A program made the translations under genes and the position numbers. The notes beneath the pieces were generated by a model, which saw nothing but the letters and a program-made list of their open reading frames with translations, was not told the DNA's origin and did no database searches. Source: Pantoea rwandensis (GTDB lineage: Bacteria; Pseudomonadota; Gammaproteobacteria; Enterobacterales; Enterobacteriaceae). From it: a DNA stretch of 64,000 bases. Positions 7,551 through 16,677 of this stretch are shown one piece after another (position 1 is the first letter of the stretch; each line of letters begins with the position of its first letter). The stretch is from NCBI RefSeq assembly GCF_002095475.1, contig NZ_MLFR01000011.1:1-64000 (forward strand). The letters are read 5' to 3'.

Positions 7551-10052
7551 GTGTCGATATTTTTCGCTCGCAATTCAACCTCAATATTATCCATTATCAC
7601 ACTTGGGGTTATTTTCCTGGCAGTTTTTGCGAAAACGTCCATGGCATCCACTAAAGTTCAATTTAACACGGATGTACTGGATCTCAAGGATCGCAGTAAT
7701 ATCGATCTCAGCCAGTTTTCGCGCAAAGGTTTTATCTTACCGGGAAGCTACACTCTTGCTATTAACATCAACGCGAGCACATTGCCTGAGCGAGTCATTT
7801 ATTTTTACCCTTCAGAACAGGATAAAAATGAAACCCTCTCTTGCATTTCACCTGAGATAATCCCGCTCATTGGATTAAAAGAAGCGGCGCTCTCTCGCTT
7901 GAAATGGTGGCATAACGGAGAGTGCCTCGATTTTCAGAGTCTGAATGGCGTGACGTCACGAACCGATCTCGGTAAATCAACCCTATTCATCAGCATCCCG
8001 CAAGCTTACCTCGAGTACAGCAGCCCGACCTGGGATCCTCCAGCTCGTTGGGAAGAAGGCATTTCTGGCCTGCTCTTTGACTACAACGTTAATGCGCAGA
8101 ATGTCAGCCAAAAGGTACAGGGAGCCAAAAGTGGCACAAATGTCTCGGGTAATGGCACGACCGGCGCCAATTTTGATGCATGGCGTTTCCGCGCTGATTG
8201 GCAAGCCCGCCACGATCGCCGGGACACCGGCGCACAATCCCCAACTCGCTGGGATTGGAGCCGTTTTTATGGCTATCGAGCATTGCGAAGAATTGGCGCG
8301 AAATTAACGGCAGGTGAGGACTACCTCAACTCAAACCTTTTCGACAGCTTTCGCTATACCGGTTTAAATCTGATGTCAGATGACAATATGCTGCCCCCAA
8401 ATCTGCGCGGTTACGCACCTGAAATCAGTGGTGTGGCAAAAAACAATGCGAAGGTGATTATCAGCCAGCAGGGAAGGATTATAAAAGAAGTACAAATCCC
8501 TGCGGGCCCATATCGTATTCAGGATCTTGATAGTGCCGTTTCAGGCAACCTTGATGTCCGAGTTGAAGAGCAAGATGGCGAAGTACACCAATTCCAGGTG
8601 AATACGGCCACTATTCCGTATCTAACCCGGCCAGGGCAATTTCGTTATAAAACCACCGTAGGTAAACCCTCCGATTTTGCACACAACATTGAAGGCCCTT
8701 TATTTGCTGCTGGGGAATTCGCATGGGGGATCAGCAACGGCTGGTCGCTGTATAGCGGAGGGATTGGCGGCGGTGACTATCATGCTTTGTCGCTGGGAAT
8801 TGGACGGGACCTCCTCGCACTGGGCGCGTTATCCACGGACGTTACGACCTCAGCGGCAAAATTTGCTCATCAAGAGACCCAGCGAGGTAATGCCTGGCGG
8901 ATAAGTTATGCAAAACGGTTTGACCAATTAGGGAGCCAAGTGACCTTTGCTGGCTATCGCTTCTCAGACAGTGGTTTCCGCTCTATGGGGGAATACGTCA
9001 ATACGTTCAAGGGTGAAACAAACTCAGGCCGTAATAAAGAGATGTATACCCTCTCTTTGAATCAGCAATTTGAGTCACTAAACCTGACGACCTATCTCAA
9101 TTACAACCATCAAACATACTGGAATCAAGACGCCAATCATCGCTATGACTTTTCACTTTCACGCAGTGTTGATTTCGCAAAATTTAAAAACGTAAATCTC
9201 TCACTGACGGCTTACCGTAATAAGTTTAATCAGATGAGTGATAGCGGCATGTATATGTCTTTGTCGCTGCCTTGGGGGCAGTCAGGCACCGCAAGTTACA
9301 ATGGTTCATACGCGAAAGGAAATACACTCAATAATGTTAGCTATTACCGTCGGGTCAGTGACACTGACTCCTATCAAATCAATGGGGGCATTGCCAGCAC
9401 CGGTACTGACTTAGGTGGCTACTACACGCACAAAAGCACTTATGCACAGTTCAACACTTCAGCAAGCTATCGGGCAGGACAATATCAAGCCCTAGGGTTA
9501 TCACTGCAAGGCGGCGCAACGATAACGCCACAAGGTGGCGCATTGCACAGCGCGAGCCTGGCGGGCGGTACGCGAATGTTGGTGGATACCGAAGATGTTG
9601 CTGGCGTTCCGTTTTCAGGAATTGGTCATTCCGTGAAAACGAATCAGTTTGGCAAGGCTATCATTGCTGATGTGAGTAGCTATTATCGTAATAGCGTACG
9701 TATCAATGTCGACAAACTGGACGACAATATGGAAGCCTTAAAATCAGTCGCCCAAGGCACATTCACGGAAGGCGCGATTGGATATCGTCGTTTTAATGTT
9801 ATTTCAGGTGAGAAATCAATGGCGACTGTGAGATTAGCGGATGGCTCCCCTCCTCCCTTTGGCGCAAGTGTCTTTAATAAAAAGAACCAAGAGACAGGGA
9901 TCATAAATGATGGCGGCAGTGTTTATCTGAGTGGTATTCAACCCGGTGAATCAATGACATTGCGCTGGAATGATGAAGATCAATGTCGGATAAATTTGCC
10001 ACAACAAATACCTGCCAATATGTCGGCTAACTTATCGCTTTCCTGTACTTAA
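7551..10052 (+). CDS. Fimbrial outer-membrane usher (FimD/MrpC family)
   Basis: Outer-membrane assembly platform of 833 aa. A signal peptide covers about residues 1-32 (ending SMA). VQFNTDVLDLKDRSNIDLSQFSR then begins the usher N-terminal domain that binds chaperone-subunit complexes. The central barrel and plug region contains PYRIQDLDSAVSGNLDVRVEEQDG, and the last about 80 residues form the C-terminal domain with paired cysteines (DQCRINLP and LSLSCT). The start is GTG at 7551, 13 bp after the minor-pilin stop, with AACAGGA as ribosome site. Length is normal for ushers (800-880 aa). Confidence 0.95.
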   Translation: MSIFFARNSTSILSIITLGVIFLAVFAKTSMASTKVQFNTDVLDLKDRSNIDLSQFSRKGFILPGSYTLAININASTLPERVIYFYPSEQDKNETLSCISPEIIPLIGLKEAALSRLKWWHNGECLDFQSLNGVTSRTDLGKSTLFISIPQAYLEYSSPTWDPPARWEEGISGLLFDYNVNAQNVSQKVQGAKSGTNVSGNGTTGANFDAWRFRADWQARHDRRDTGAQSPTRWDWSRFYGYRALRRIGAKLTAGEDYLNSNLFDSFRYTGLNLMSDDNMLPPNLRGYAPEISGVAKNNAKVIISQQGRIIKEVQIPAGPYRIQDLDSAVSGNLDVRVEEQDGEVHQFQVNTATIPYLTRPGQFRYKTTVGKPSDFAHNIEGPLFAAGEFAWGISNGWSLYSGGIGGGDYHALSLGIGRDLLALGALSTDVTTSAAKFAHQETQRGNAWRISYAKRFDQLGSQVTFAGYRFSDSGFRSMGEYVNTFKGETNSGRNKEMYTLSLNQQFESLNLTTYLNYNHQTYWNQDANHRYDFSLSRSVDFAKFKNVNLSLTAYRNKFNQMSDSGMYMSLSLPWGQSGTASYNGSYAKGNTLNNVSYYRRVSDTDSYQINGGIASTGTDLGGYYTHKSTYAQFNTSASYRAGQYQALGLSLQGGATITPQGGALHSASLAGGTRMLVDTEDVAGVPFSGIGHSVKTNQFGKAIIADVSSYYRNSVRINVDKLDDNMEALKSVAQGTFTEGAIGYRRFNVISGEKSMATVRLADGSPPPFGASVFNKKNQETGIINDGGSVYLSGIQPGESMTLRWNDEDQCRINLPQQIPANMSANLSLSCT

Positions 10053-10102
10053 ATTCATGTTCATGAAGTGAACCTATCAAAAATAAAACAGAGCATATGT
10101 AA

Positions 10103-10867
10103 ATGAATAAAATAACGTTTAAAAATGCCTTCTCGCTTGTCGTGTTAAGCTTTATGACGCAGTCAGCGTTAGCCGCTATATCTCTTGACAGAACGCGCAT
10201 TATTTACCCAGGCACTGAGAAGTCAGTGAGTTTGACCGTCAGTAACAAAAACAATGAGCTGCCCTACTTAGCGCAGGGGTGGCTTGAAGATGAAAATGAA
10301 AACAAACTTGAAAGTCATAGCGCATTTATTGTTGTCCCTCCGGTACAGCGAATAGAACCCAAGTCAGAGACTCAAGTGAAAGTACAGTCACTGGTTGCTA
10401 CTGATGCTTTTAAAAAACTGCCTCAAGATCGGGAGTCACTTTTTTACTTTAACTTGAGAGAAATCCCGCCCAGAAGTGACAAACCGAATGTGCTGCAAAT
10501 TGCGTTGCAAACTCGTATAAAGCTTTTTTATCGTCCTGCTGCACTGGCTGAGTCCGCATCGGCCCAACATGCCGCGCCCTTTCAAGAGAAGCTGCTGTTA
10601 ACCAAAAAAGGGGATAAATACTGGGTAAAAAATCCAACGCCTTATTACATCACGTTGATTGGTGCCAGTGCGAAAAAAGAGGGTGACGTCATTAAAGGGT
10701 TCGAGGCCATGATGATTGCCCCTTTCTCTGAAGAACTCTTGGGAGGCAGTGCAGCCACATTAGGGGCAAATCCTGTATTGGTCTACGTTAATGATTATGG
10801 CGGTCAACCTGCGCTGACCTTTAAATGCCGCGGTGAGACATGCAGCGTAAGTGATCAAAGCAGCTAA
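10103..10867 (+). CDS. Periplasmic fimbrial chaperone (FimC/MrpD family)
   Basis: Periplasmic chaperone of 254 aa. A signal peptide (residues 1-24, ending ALA) is followed by ISLDRTRIIYPGTEKSVSLTVSNKN, containing the conserved arginine that anchors subunit C-termini, and by FYFNLREIPPRSDKPNVLQIALQTRIKLFYRP, the G1 donor-strand and F-G region diagnostic of the family. The second domain carries the late NPTPYYITL motif. A cysteine pair near the C-terminus (FKCRGETCS) is a common variant. It lies 50 bp after the usher in the same operon. Confidence 0.95.
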   Translation: MNKITFKNAFSLVVLSFMTQSALAAISLDRTRIIYPGTEKSVSLTVSNKNNELPYLAQGWLEDENENKLESHSAFIVVPPVQRIEPKSETQVKVQSLVATDAFKKLPQDRESLFYFNLREIPPRSDKPNVLQIALQTRIKLFYRPAALAESASAQHAAPFQEKLLLTKKGDKYWVKNPTPYYITLIGASAKKEGDVIKGFEAMMIAPFSEELLGGSAATLGANPVLVYVNDYGGQPALTFKCRGETCSVSDQSS

Positions 10868-10895
10868 AAATAAATCATGATTCTGGGATGAAAAG

Positions 10896-11513
10896 ATGCA
10901 AAAGAATGCAGCCAGCAAGAATGCGTGTATCGCGAAATCACCGTTCACTATTACATGCATCATGGTTTTGACCACACTGCTATCGCCCCCTGCAATGGCT
11001 ATTTTCAAGGAGGATTTTGCCGCGAGCAACTATGGCATATTACGTGTTCACGGCACATTAACAGAGAGCGCTTGCCGTTTAGATATGCTATCGGCCGATC
11101 AGACGGTGAATTTGGGCCATCTATCCACTGCAAACTTAAAAAACGTTGGCGATCAGGGGGTATTAGTCGCAGTTTCACTTATTTTGCATGATTGCATACG
11201 CACCTCATCAACTGAGTCCTCTGAAAAAGACAACGTAGCCTGGAGTGCCCATCAGCCCGCGGTATCCTTCACCTTTACCGGCACGCAGGACCCCAGTAAC
11301 CCACAACTGGTGGAAGTCCGAGGTGCCAGTGGCATAGCGTTGAGACTCAAAGATGCCTCAAAAAACAATGTCGAAATTGGCCAGAAAGGGAAGTCATTAC
11401 GCTTAACACCTGATAATGCGGTGATGTACTACATTACCGCAGAGCGTACCCGTGGAGAATTGCGAGGAGGAACCTACTCAGCCAACATTAATTTTAGGCT
11501 CAATTATGAATAA
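10896..11513 (+). CDS. Minor fimbrial subunit (MrpE-like position)
   Basis: Pilin-domain protein of 205 aa. The signal peptide is long (about residues 1-35, hydrophobic core TCIMVLTTLLSPPAMA). The mature part has VHGTLTESACRLDM with the first cysteine, a second cysteine in LHDCIRT, and the C-terminal strand SANINFRLNYE with the conserved tyrosine. It is larger than the major pilin because of an insertion after the second cysteine. Its stop overlaps the start of the next subunit (ATGAATAA), implying translational coupling. Confidence 0.82.
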   Translation: MQKNAASKNACIAKSPFTITCIMVLTTLLSPPAMAIFKEDFAASNYGILRVHGTLTESACRLDMLSADQTVNLGHLSTANLKNVGDQGVLVAVSLILHDCIRTSSTESSEKDNVAWSAHQPAVSFTFTGTQDPSNPQLVEVRGASGIALRLKDASKNNVEIGQKGKSLRLTPDNAVMYYITAERTRGELRGGTYSANINFRLNYE

Positions 11514-12006
11514 GAGAAAAAAAGAGACAAAGCGCTATTTACTCGTCATAACCTCACTCTTTTTATTCTGTTTTCAAAATGCACATGCTTTTTCTGTAGG
11601 CATCACAGTTAAGGGGCAGGTTCTGGCTCCTCCCTGTACAATCAATAATGGCAGTGAAATTTTTGTACATTTTGGTGGAGGGATATTGCCTGAAAGTATT
11701 GATGGTAAAAATCATGAAAGAGTGATCCCTTACACATTAGACTGCACAGGTTCAGCATCAAATTTACTCAAAATAAAAATAACTGGTACGGGTTCACCTT
11801 TCAATAACACACTACTGGGGACCAGCAAGAACAATTTAGCTATAGAAGTAAAAAATAACAGTTATAAATTCCCACTAAATTCCTGGGCCAATATTACTTA
11901 CCCTACACAACCTGTATTAAGTGCTGTGTTAGTGAGAAATGGCACCGGTGCCATCAGTGTTGGTTTATTTGGCGCTACCGCGACCATAGTTGTTGAGTAT
12001 CGATAA
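11506..12006 (+). CDS. Minor fimbrial subunit (MrpF/FimF-like)
   Basis: Small pilin of 166 aa. The ATG at 11506 lies within the end of the previous gene (8-bp overlap), and a lysine-rich N-terminus with hydrophobic core LLVITSLFLFCFQNAHA forms the signal peptide. VKGQVLAPPCTINNG and LDCTGS supply the paired cysteines, and the protein ends ATIVVEYR, an atypical donor strand with Tyr second from the end. An upstream in-frame start at 11452 would bury the signal peptide and is not preferred. Position suggests a tip-fibrillum adaptor between rod and adhesin. Confidence 0.82.
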   Translation: MNKRKKETKRYLLVITSLFLFCFQNAHAFSVGITVKGQVLAPPCTINNGSEIFVHFGGGILPESIDGKNHERVIPYTLDCTGSASNLLKIKITGTGSPFNNTLLGTSKNNLAIEVKNNSYKFPLNSWANITYPTQPVLSAVLVRNGTGAISVGLFGATATIVVEYR

Positions 12007-12070
12007 GAGTAGCAAGAAAAAATTCAATTTATCACTCAATTATTTAGCCGAGTCTTTCAAAGGTATCCAT

Positions 12071-12799
12071 ATGATAAGAATACTTACTACGCTTTTGATT
12101 TTGTACGTTTTGCCCGTCAAGGCTCAAATAGTCATGGAAAAAGCGACGCTTAATGGGACTTTGTTAACTGGAGTCGCGCAAGATAATGGCATTCCTTATC
12201 CTGGCCCAGACAGTTGTGCATCATGGATAACGGACTGTGAATGGGGCGTCAGAGTAAGATACTTAACCACCGGATGGCGCCATGAAGAGCGTTGGGTAAC
12301 AGGCTTTGTCTCTCACCGCTTCATGGAGATGGGCCGTAGAGCCTGGATAAGTCGATATGGCACTTCCTATCCCTTTTCAACGACTCTGCCATCAAATGCA
12401 ACTGATGTCAGCGTATGTTGGGGTGGAAGGATTGGTGGTGCTGGCGGGTATGTTTCCTGCGCTCGCGTTTGGCCAAGTCCACCTCCCCCGGTATGTTCTG
12501 GCAGCGCTGGCATCATTAATTTCGGCAATTTGCAGGAAGATAAATATAACGGTTCAAGCCAAAGTACCTCAATTAATATTACCTGTTCGGGAGCGGCTAC
12601 TATCCGTTTTACCTCAGGTAGTAACGTCACACTGAATAATGGAACCCGAGCAACACTCACCTTTAATGGTTATCCTCAGGGCAGCAATTTTTCTCTGTTT
12701 ACAGGCAATAACACAGTTAGGGTGAATGCAACACTCAGCGGCGTACCGACACTTGGCAATTTTACTGGCAGCTCTACCGTCATTCTTGATGTTCTGTAA
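12071..12799 (+). CDS. Two-domain fimbrial tip adhesin
   Basis: Protein of 242 aa with a signal peptide (1-19, ending VKA), an N-terminal domain of about 115 residues unlike pilins, a proline linker (PSPPPP, about 136-140) and a C-terminal pilin domain from about 142 with cysteines at 142 and 172. This lectin-plus-pilin layout, as last gene of the operon, is that of tip adhesins. Order and size resemble the Proteus MrpH position; His71 and His82 in the N-terminal domain are candidates for a metal site, but that match is only inference. The start is ATG at 12071 with an AAAGG site; the in-frame upstream start at 11990 would mask the signal. Confidence 0.75.
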   Translation: MIRILTTLLILYVLPVKAQIVMEKATLNGTLLTGVAQDNGIPYPGPDSCASWITDCEWGVRVRYLTTGWRHEERWVTGFVSHRFMEMGRRAWISRYGTSYPFSTTLPSNATDVSVCWGGRIGGAGGYVSCARVWPSPPPPVCSGSAGIINFGNLQEDKYNGSSQSTSINITCSGAATIRFTSGSNVTLNNGTRATLTFNGYPQGSNFSLFTGNNTVRVNATLSGVPTLGNFTGSSTVILDVL

Positions 12800-12901
12800 C
12801 GCCTTATTTACTTATGACCACTACTGCTATGGTGTTAGGCCGTTGGCGATTCGCCTGATAAACGTTAGATTCGAATACTTCTGATTACTATGAGGTGTTT
12901 A

Positions 12902-13225
12902 ATGCACAGTCTTTTCGTTTACGGCACGCTCGGCCCTGGCCGTCCTAATGCGCATATCATGGAAAATATAGGCGGAAGCTGGCAGCAAGGTTATGTGCTC
13001 GGCAACTTGCGTGAAGCGGGCTGGGGGGCAGCGATGGGCTTTCCTGGTATTGAACTCAATGCAGAGGGTGCGCAGATCAACGGCTTTGTCTTCAGTTCGG
13101 ATAACCTTGCCGCACACTGGTCGATGCTTGATGAGTTTGAAGGCGAAGGTTATCAGCGCGTGCCGGTTGAAGTGGTGCTGCAAGATGGCAGCACGCTGAT
13201 GTCAGAAATCTACGCGTTAAAATGA
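12902..13225 (+). CDS. Gamma-glutamylcyclotransferase-like (AIG2/YtfP family) protein
   Basis: Cytoplasmic protein of 107 aa. The start FVYGTLGPGRPN is the family signature: the YGTL/GPG loop binds the gamma-glutamyl or similar moiety. LDEFEGEGYQRVPVEV supplies the conserved acidic residue used as catalytic base in cyclotransferases. Members act on gamma-glutamyl-amines or are of unknown function; the substrate here is not known. The start at 12902 is chosen over 12890 because TGAGG lies at a suitable distance. Its 3' end overlaps the convergent regulator gene by 9 bp. Confidence 0.7.
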   Translation: MHSLFVYGTLGPGRPNAHIMENIGGSWQQGYVLGNLREAGWGAAMGFPGIELNAEGAQINGFVFSSDNLAAHWSMLDEFEGEGYQRVPVEVVLQDGSTLMSEIYALK

Positions 13226-14173
13226 TGCCAGTGACGTTTCCAGTCGATCTAGCGCGCAAAGAATGCCATAGCTGCGCGCGTGTCGGGCATCAGGCAACGG
13301 CAACCAGATGTCGGCTTGGTTCGCCAAATCCTGCCCCGTCGGGCAGATCGCAATCACCGCACTTTTCTGTATGTGTGCATGGTGTACCGCACTGAGCACA
13401 CTGCTGCTCACGGCATCTGGCGCGAGAATTAGCAGCAAATCATCTGGCTGCAATCGGCTTAACGTCATGCGCAGCAGATTATCATCCTGAATCCATGCCA
13501 GTGACAGCCCCGCAGTCGACAGCCGCTGATGCACTTCCGCCACCAGCGGTGTTGTCTGCCCTGCCGCGCCAATCAACAACACGCTACGGGCTTTTTGTAA
13601 CGCGCTCGCTGCACGTTCCCAAGTGGCATTTTCAGCCTGCGACCACTGTTGGGCCAGCGCCTGCTGAATGGCCTCAAGCTGAGGAATAGCTTGCGTGGTC
13701 CGCGCTGAAGGGACAGAACTGGCACGCGCCAGCCGCATGCGCAGATCACGGATATCCTCACACCCCACCGAGCGGGCAAAACGGGTGATGGTGGCGGCAC
13801 TCACTTCGGCACGCCCGGCAAGCTGTTCAATGGTGGCAGATGCGGCAAACGCGGTATCGTTCAAAATTGCTACCGCAACGCGATTCTCCTGCTGCGTCAG
13901 TGAAGGCTGGCGCTGGCGAATCACATCGATAAACACCTCTTCCTGATGTTGACCGGCTTTGCGCACTTGATGCAGAAAATCATCCAGATCCCGGCACCCC
14001 GCCGAAGCGGCAAAACGCCGTAACACTTCCGGGCTTACGCCTGCCTGTGTCGCCAGCTCTTCCATGGTGGCCTGCGCGCTAACGTGCAGGTTTTCCAGAA
14101 TAAAACGTGCCAGCTTTGATTCCGGCGCATCCGTATGTGCCGACTGCTGTCTCAGTTGCCAGACAATATCCAT
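13217..14173 (-). CDS. RpiR-family regulator with tandem HTH domains and SIS domain
   Basis: Transcriptional regulator of 318 aa. Residues about 1-75 and 85-155 both look like RpiR-type N-terminal HTH domains: each has ATxEELA/ATIEQLA, then AGVSPEVLRRFAASAGC or AEVSAATITRFARSVGC. From about 190 a SIS domain follows (VLLIGAAGQTTPLVAEVHQRL, and DDLLLILAPDAVSSSVLSAV), expected to bind a phosphosugar. Standard RpiR proteins carry one HTH. The gene is divergent from the PTS operon, and two mirror-image operators lie in the shared promoter region, so it probably controls that operon in response to a phosphorylated beta-glucoside or its product. Confidence 0.82.
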   Translation of the reverse strand: MDIVWQLRQQSAHTDAPESKLARFILENLHVSAQATMEELATQAGVSPEVLRRFAASAGCRDLDDFLHQVRKAGQHQEEVFIDVIRQRQPSLTQQENRVAVAILNDTAFAASATIEQLAGRAEVSAATITRFARSVGCEDIRDLRMRLARASSVPSARTTQAIPQLEAIQQALAQQWSQAENATWERAASALQKARSVLLIGAAGQTTPLVAEVHQRLSTAGLSLAWIQDDNLLRMTLSRLQPDDLLLILAPDAVSSSVLSAVHHAHIQKSAVIAICPTGQDLANQADIWLPLPDARHARSYGILCALDRLETSLASF

Positions 14174-14213
14174 CCGCTCACCACATCCTAGAATTGTGAA
14201 GCACCATCATGCA

Positions 14214-14228
14214 TGAAAATATTTTTCA
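14214..14228. promoter_or_regulatory. Candidate RpiR operator, site 1
   Basis: TGAAAATATTTTTCA, a near-perfect palindrome 41 bp upstream of the regulator start. It is the exact reverse complement of the second site at 14315-14329. AT-centred TGAAA/TTTCA palindromes are typical of RpiR-family operators. Confidence 0.6.
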
Positions 14229-14314
14229 ATGTGAGTTTTTTTTCGACTATTTGCACGTATAAGCGGGTTTAAAACGCCAATGTTAACGAAAAATTACAGC
14301 ATCGATCACAGTCA

Positions 14315-14329
14315 TGAAAAATATTTTCA
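14315..14329. promoter_or_regulatory. Candidate RpiR operator, site 2
   Basis: TGAAAAATATTTTCA, the mirror image of the site at 14214-14228, with centres 101 bp (about ten helical turns) apart. It lies about 137 bp before the PTS IIB start. The pair would suit a looping repressor or one with two HTH domains per chain. Confidence 0.6.
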
Positions 14330-14465
14330 CATTAAATCACAACATAACAAATTGATTTAAATTAATTAAATATCCATTCATCAGAAATTCATCTGCCAAA
14401 AGGGTATTTACACCGCCTGTGCGACGGGTCTTAAATGGCCTCGACAAATCACAGGAGGAAATCAT

Positions 14466-14771
14466 ATGCGTATCGTACTTTGCTGTGCAGCAGGAATGTC
14501 CACCAGCATGCTGGTTAACAAAATGCTGAGTGCCGCTCAGGGACGCGGACTAAAGATTGATATCAAAGCGGTACCCGTGGCGGAATTCGAACGTATCCTG
14601 CCTGATGCTGACGTCGTGCTGCTTGGCCCCCAGGTACAATTTGAAGCCGCCCGGCTGACCGCTATAGCAGCGCCGCAAGGCAAAGCTGTCGCCGTTATCG
14701 ACATGATGGATTACGGCATGATGCGTGGTGAACAGGTGCTGGATAAAGCACTGGCGTTACACGCCTCCTAA
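14466..14771 (+). CDS. PTS EIIB, lactose/cellobiose family
   Basis: Cytoplasmic phosphocarrier of 101 aa. It opens with the family P-loop CCAAGMSTSMLV, in which Cys7 (the cysteine before AAGMSTS) is the expected phosphorylation site. It accepts phosphate from EIIA, encoded next, and gives it to the sugar during uptake through EIIC. Size and motif match ChbB/CelA. The AGGAGG site at 14453-14458 is strong. The operon is IIB-IIA-GH4-IIC. Confidence 0.92.
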   Translation: MRIVLCCAAGMSTSMLVNKMLSAAQGRGLKIDIKAVPVAEFERILPDADVVLLGPQVQFEAARLTAIAAPQGKAVAVIDMMDYGMMRGEQVLDKALALHAS

Positions 14772-14832
14772 CTCACCCGTTTTACCCAATCTGACCGACG
14801 TAAACACGGCCTTATGCTGTGGGGGATTCTGC

Positions 14833-15174
14833 ATGTCCGAAGAAGTGGTTATCGAGTTTGAAGAACAGATCATGCTGCTGCTGGTTCAGGCTGGCGCCGC
14901 CCGCAGTGCGGCACTGAGCGCGCTGCGGTTGGCGCGTGAAGGCCAGTTTGTCACTGCTGAACAGCAGCTAGCGGCGGCAAGAGAGAGCGTAAAAGACGCG
15001 CACCAGCAACAAACCGCGCTGATTAGCCTCGATGAAGGCAGCGGCAAACTGCCTGTCACCCTGATTTTGGTACATGCCCAAGATCACCTGATGAACGCCA
15101 TGCTGATTCAGGATCTGGCAGGCGAAATCATTGAACTCTACCGCCGCACTGCGGCAGGAGGAACTGATGCTTAA
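14833..15174 (+). CDS. PTS EIIA, lactose/cellobiose family
   Basis: Cytoplasmic phosphocarrier of 113 aa. VTLILVHAQDHLMNAML contains the active-site histidine (His81) and the conserved Asp84 that holds the trimer's metal ion. The helical N-terminal part (MSEEVVIEFEEQIM) is also typical. The ATG at 14833 is chosen because the longer frame begins inside the IIB gene and lacks family similarity. Its end overlaps the hydrolase start by 8 bp, so the two are translationally coupled. Confidence 0.92.
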   Translation: MSEEVVIEFEEQIMLLLVQAGAARSAALSALRLAREGQFVTAEQQLAAARESVKDAHQQQTALISLDEGSGKLPVTLILVHAQDHLMNAMLIQDLAGEIIELYRRTAAGGTDA

Positions 15175-16483
15175 GATAGCGATAATTGGTGGTGGCAGCA
15201 GCTATTCACCCGAACTGGTCGAAGGAATTATTAACCGCTATGCACAGCTGCCCGTGACCGAACTGGCACTGGTGGATGTGGAATCGGGACGTGAGAAAGT
15301 GAATATCATTGCCGATCTCACCCGCCGTATGCTGCAACAGAATGGATTAGAGCAGGTAAAAGTCAGCGTGCACTTTGAGCTGGACGACGCCATACGCGAT
15401 GCCCGTTACGTGTTGACTCAGCTACGTGTCGGCCAGTTGGCGGCACGCGCCGCAGATGAACGTCTTGGACTGAAATATGGAAGGCTCGGCCAGGAAACCA
15501 CTGGCGTTGGTGGCTTTGCCAAAGCCCTGCGCACCATTCCGGTGATGCTGGAAGTCGCGCGTAAAGTGGAACAGCTGGCGCCCGATGCCTTTATTATCAA
15601 CTTCACCAATCCCGCAGGGATAGTGACTGAGGCGGTATCGCGCTACAGCAAAGCCAAAATTATTGGTCTGTGTAATGTGCCCGTGAATATGCATCATATG
15701 ATTGCTGGCATGCTTAACGCACCATGGGATGACGTGCAGCTGCGCTTTGCCGGGCTGAATCATCTGGTGTGGGTGCATCAGGTCACCTGTCGAGGCGAAG
15801 ATGTCACCGGCCAGGTGATCGAGCAACTGTGTGACGGCCAATCGCTGACCATGAACAACATCAAAGATATGCCGTGGTCACCACAGTTCCTGCGCGCGCT
15901 CAACGCCATTCCTTGTCCGTATCATCGCTACTACTGGCAAACGCCGCAGATGCTGGCTGAAGAGCAGGATAAAGCCAAAAACGGCCATGAAGGCACGCGC
16001 GCAGAGCAAGTGATGAAAGTCGAAGCGGAGCTGTTTGCGTTATACGCCGATCCCCATCTGGCGCATAAACCAGAGCAGTTAAGCTTCCGGGGTGGCGCTT
16101 ATTACTCTGAAGTGGCTGTCGAACTGATTAGCGCGATCCACAACAATACCGGCAAAAACTTGGTGGTGAACTGCCGCAACAACGGTGCGATTCATGGTCT
16201 GCCGGATGATGCGGTAGTTGAGGTCAATTGCCTGGTGGATGCCCAAGGCGCACACCCGCTGGTGTTCGGGGAATTGCCGCCGTTGATGAACGGTCTGACG
16301 CAGCAGATTAAAGCCTTTGAGCGCTTAACCATCGAAGCCGCGGTTCACGGCGATCGTCAGCAGGCACTGCTGGCCCTGCTGGGCAATCCGTTGGTGGGCG
16401 ATGTCACGACGGCTGAAGCCTTGCTGGAAGAGGTGCTGACGCTCAACAAGCAGTGGTTACCGCAGTTCTCATCGGCTGAATAG
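15167..16483 (+). CDS. GH4 6-phospho-glycosidase (6-phospho-beta-glucosidase type)
   Basis: Cytoplasmic NAD+- and Mn2+-dependent family-4 glycosidase of 438 aa (ChbF is about 450). The N-terminal nucleotide-binding motif is [36 protein letters not shown] and [18 protein letters not shown] are family signatures. The metal ligands are the cysteine of GLCNVP and the histidine of GLNHLVW. It should hydrolyse the phosphorylated disaccharide delivered by the PTS, through redox elimination at C3. The start at 15167 follows GGAGGA. The beta specificity is inferred from the cellobiose-type PTS neighbours. Confidence 0.9.
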   Translation: MLKIAIIGGGSSYSPELVEGIINRYAQLPVTELALVDVESGREKVNIIADLTRRMLQQNGLEQVKVSVHFELDDAIRDARYVLTQLRVGQLAARAADERLGLKYGRLGQETTGVGGFAKALRTIPVMLEVARKVEQLAPDAFIINFTNPAGIVTEAVSRYSKAKIIGLCNVPVNMHHMIAGMLNAPWDDVQLRFAGLNHLVWVHQVTCRGEDVTGQVIEQLCDGQSLTMNNIKDMPWSPQFLRALNAIPCPYHRYYWQTPQMLAEEQDKAKNGHEGTRAEQVMKVEAELFALYADPHLAHKPEQLSFRGGAYYSEVAVELISAIHNNTGKNLVVNCRNNGAIHGLPDDAVVEVNCLVDAQGAHPLVFGELPPLMNGLTQQIKAFERLTIEAAVHGDRQQALLALLGNPLVGDVTTAEALLEEVLTLNKQWLPQFSSAE

Positions 16484-16487
16484 TGTC

Positions 16488-16616
16488 GTAGCGGTGCAAT
16501 CGCGAGGATGCGGCTTCAGACAGGCGCGATAAACCGTGCCGCTGCGTAATTGAACGGCATTTAGCAATGTAAGGTTACCTGCACCAACGTTAGCGGCGCG
16601 AGATATCCGCCGCTAC
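16488..16616. repeat. REP-like palindromes inside the PTS operon
   Basis: A facing pair with heads GTAGCGGTGC (16488-16497) and GTGCCGCTGC (16536-16545) is followed by a third hairpin at about 16590-16616 that ends CGCCGCTAC (a GTAG head on the minus strand). These fill the gap between the GH4 and IIC genes and could modulate read-through or mRNA stability of the IIC part. Confidence 0.65.
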
Positions 16617-16677
16617 AGAATGTGCAAAAGGACCACTTATCATCATGTTGTTGCGCCATTGAGCCTGAGGAGGCCCT

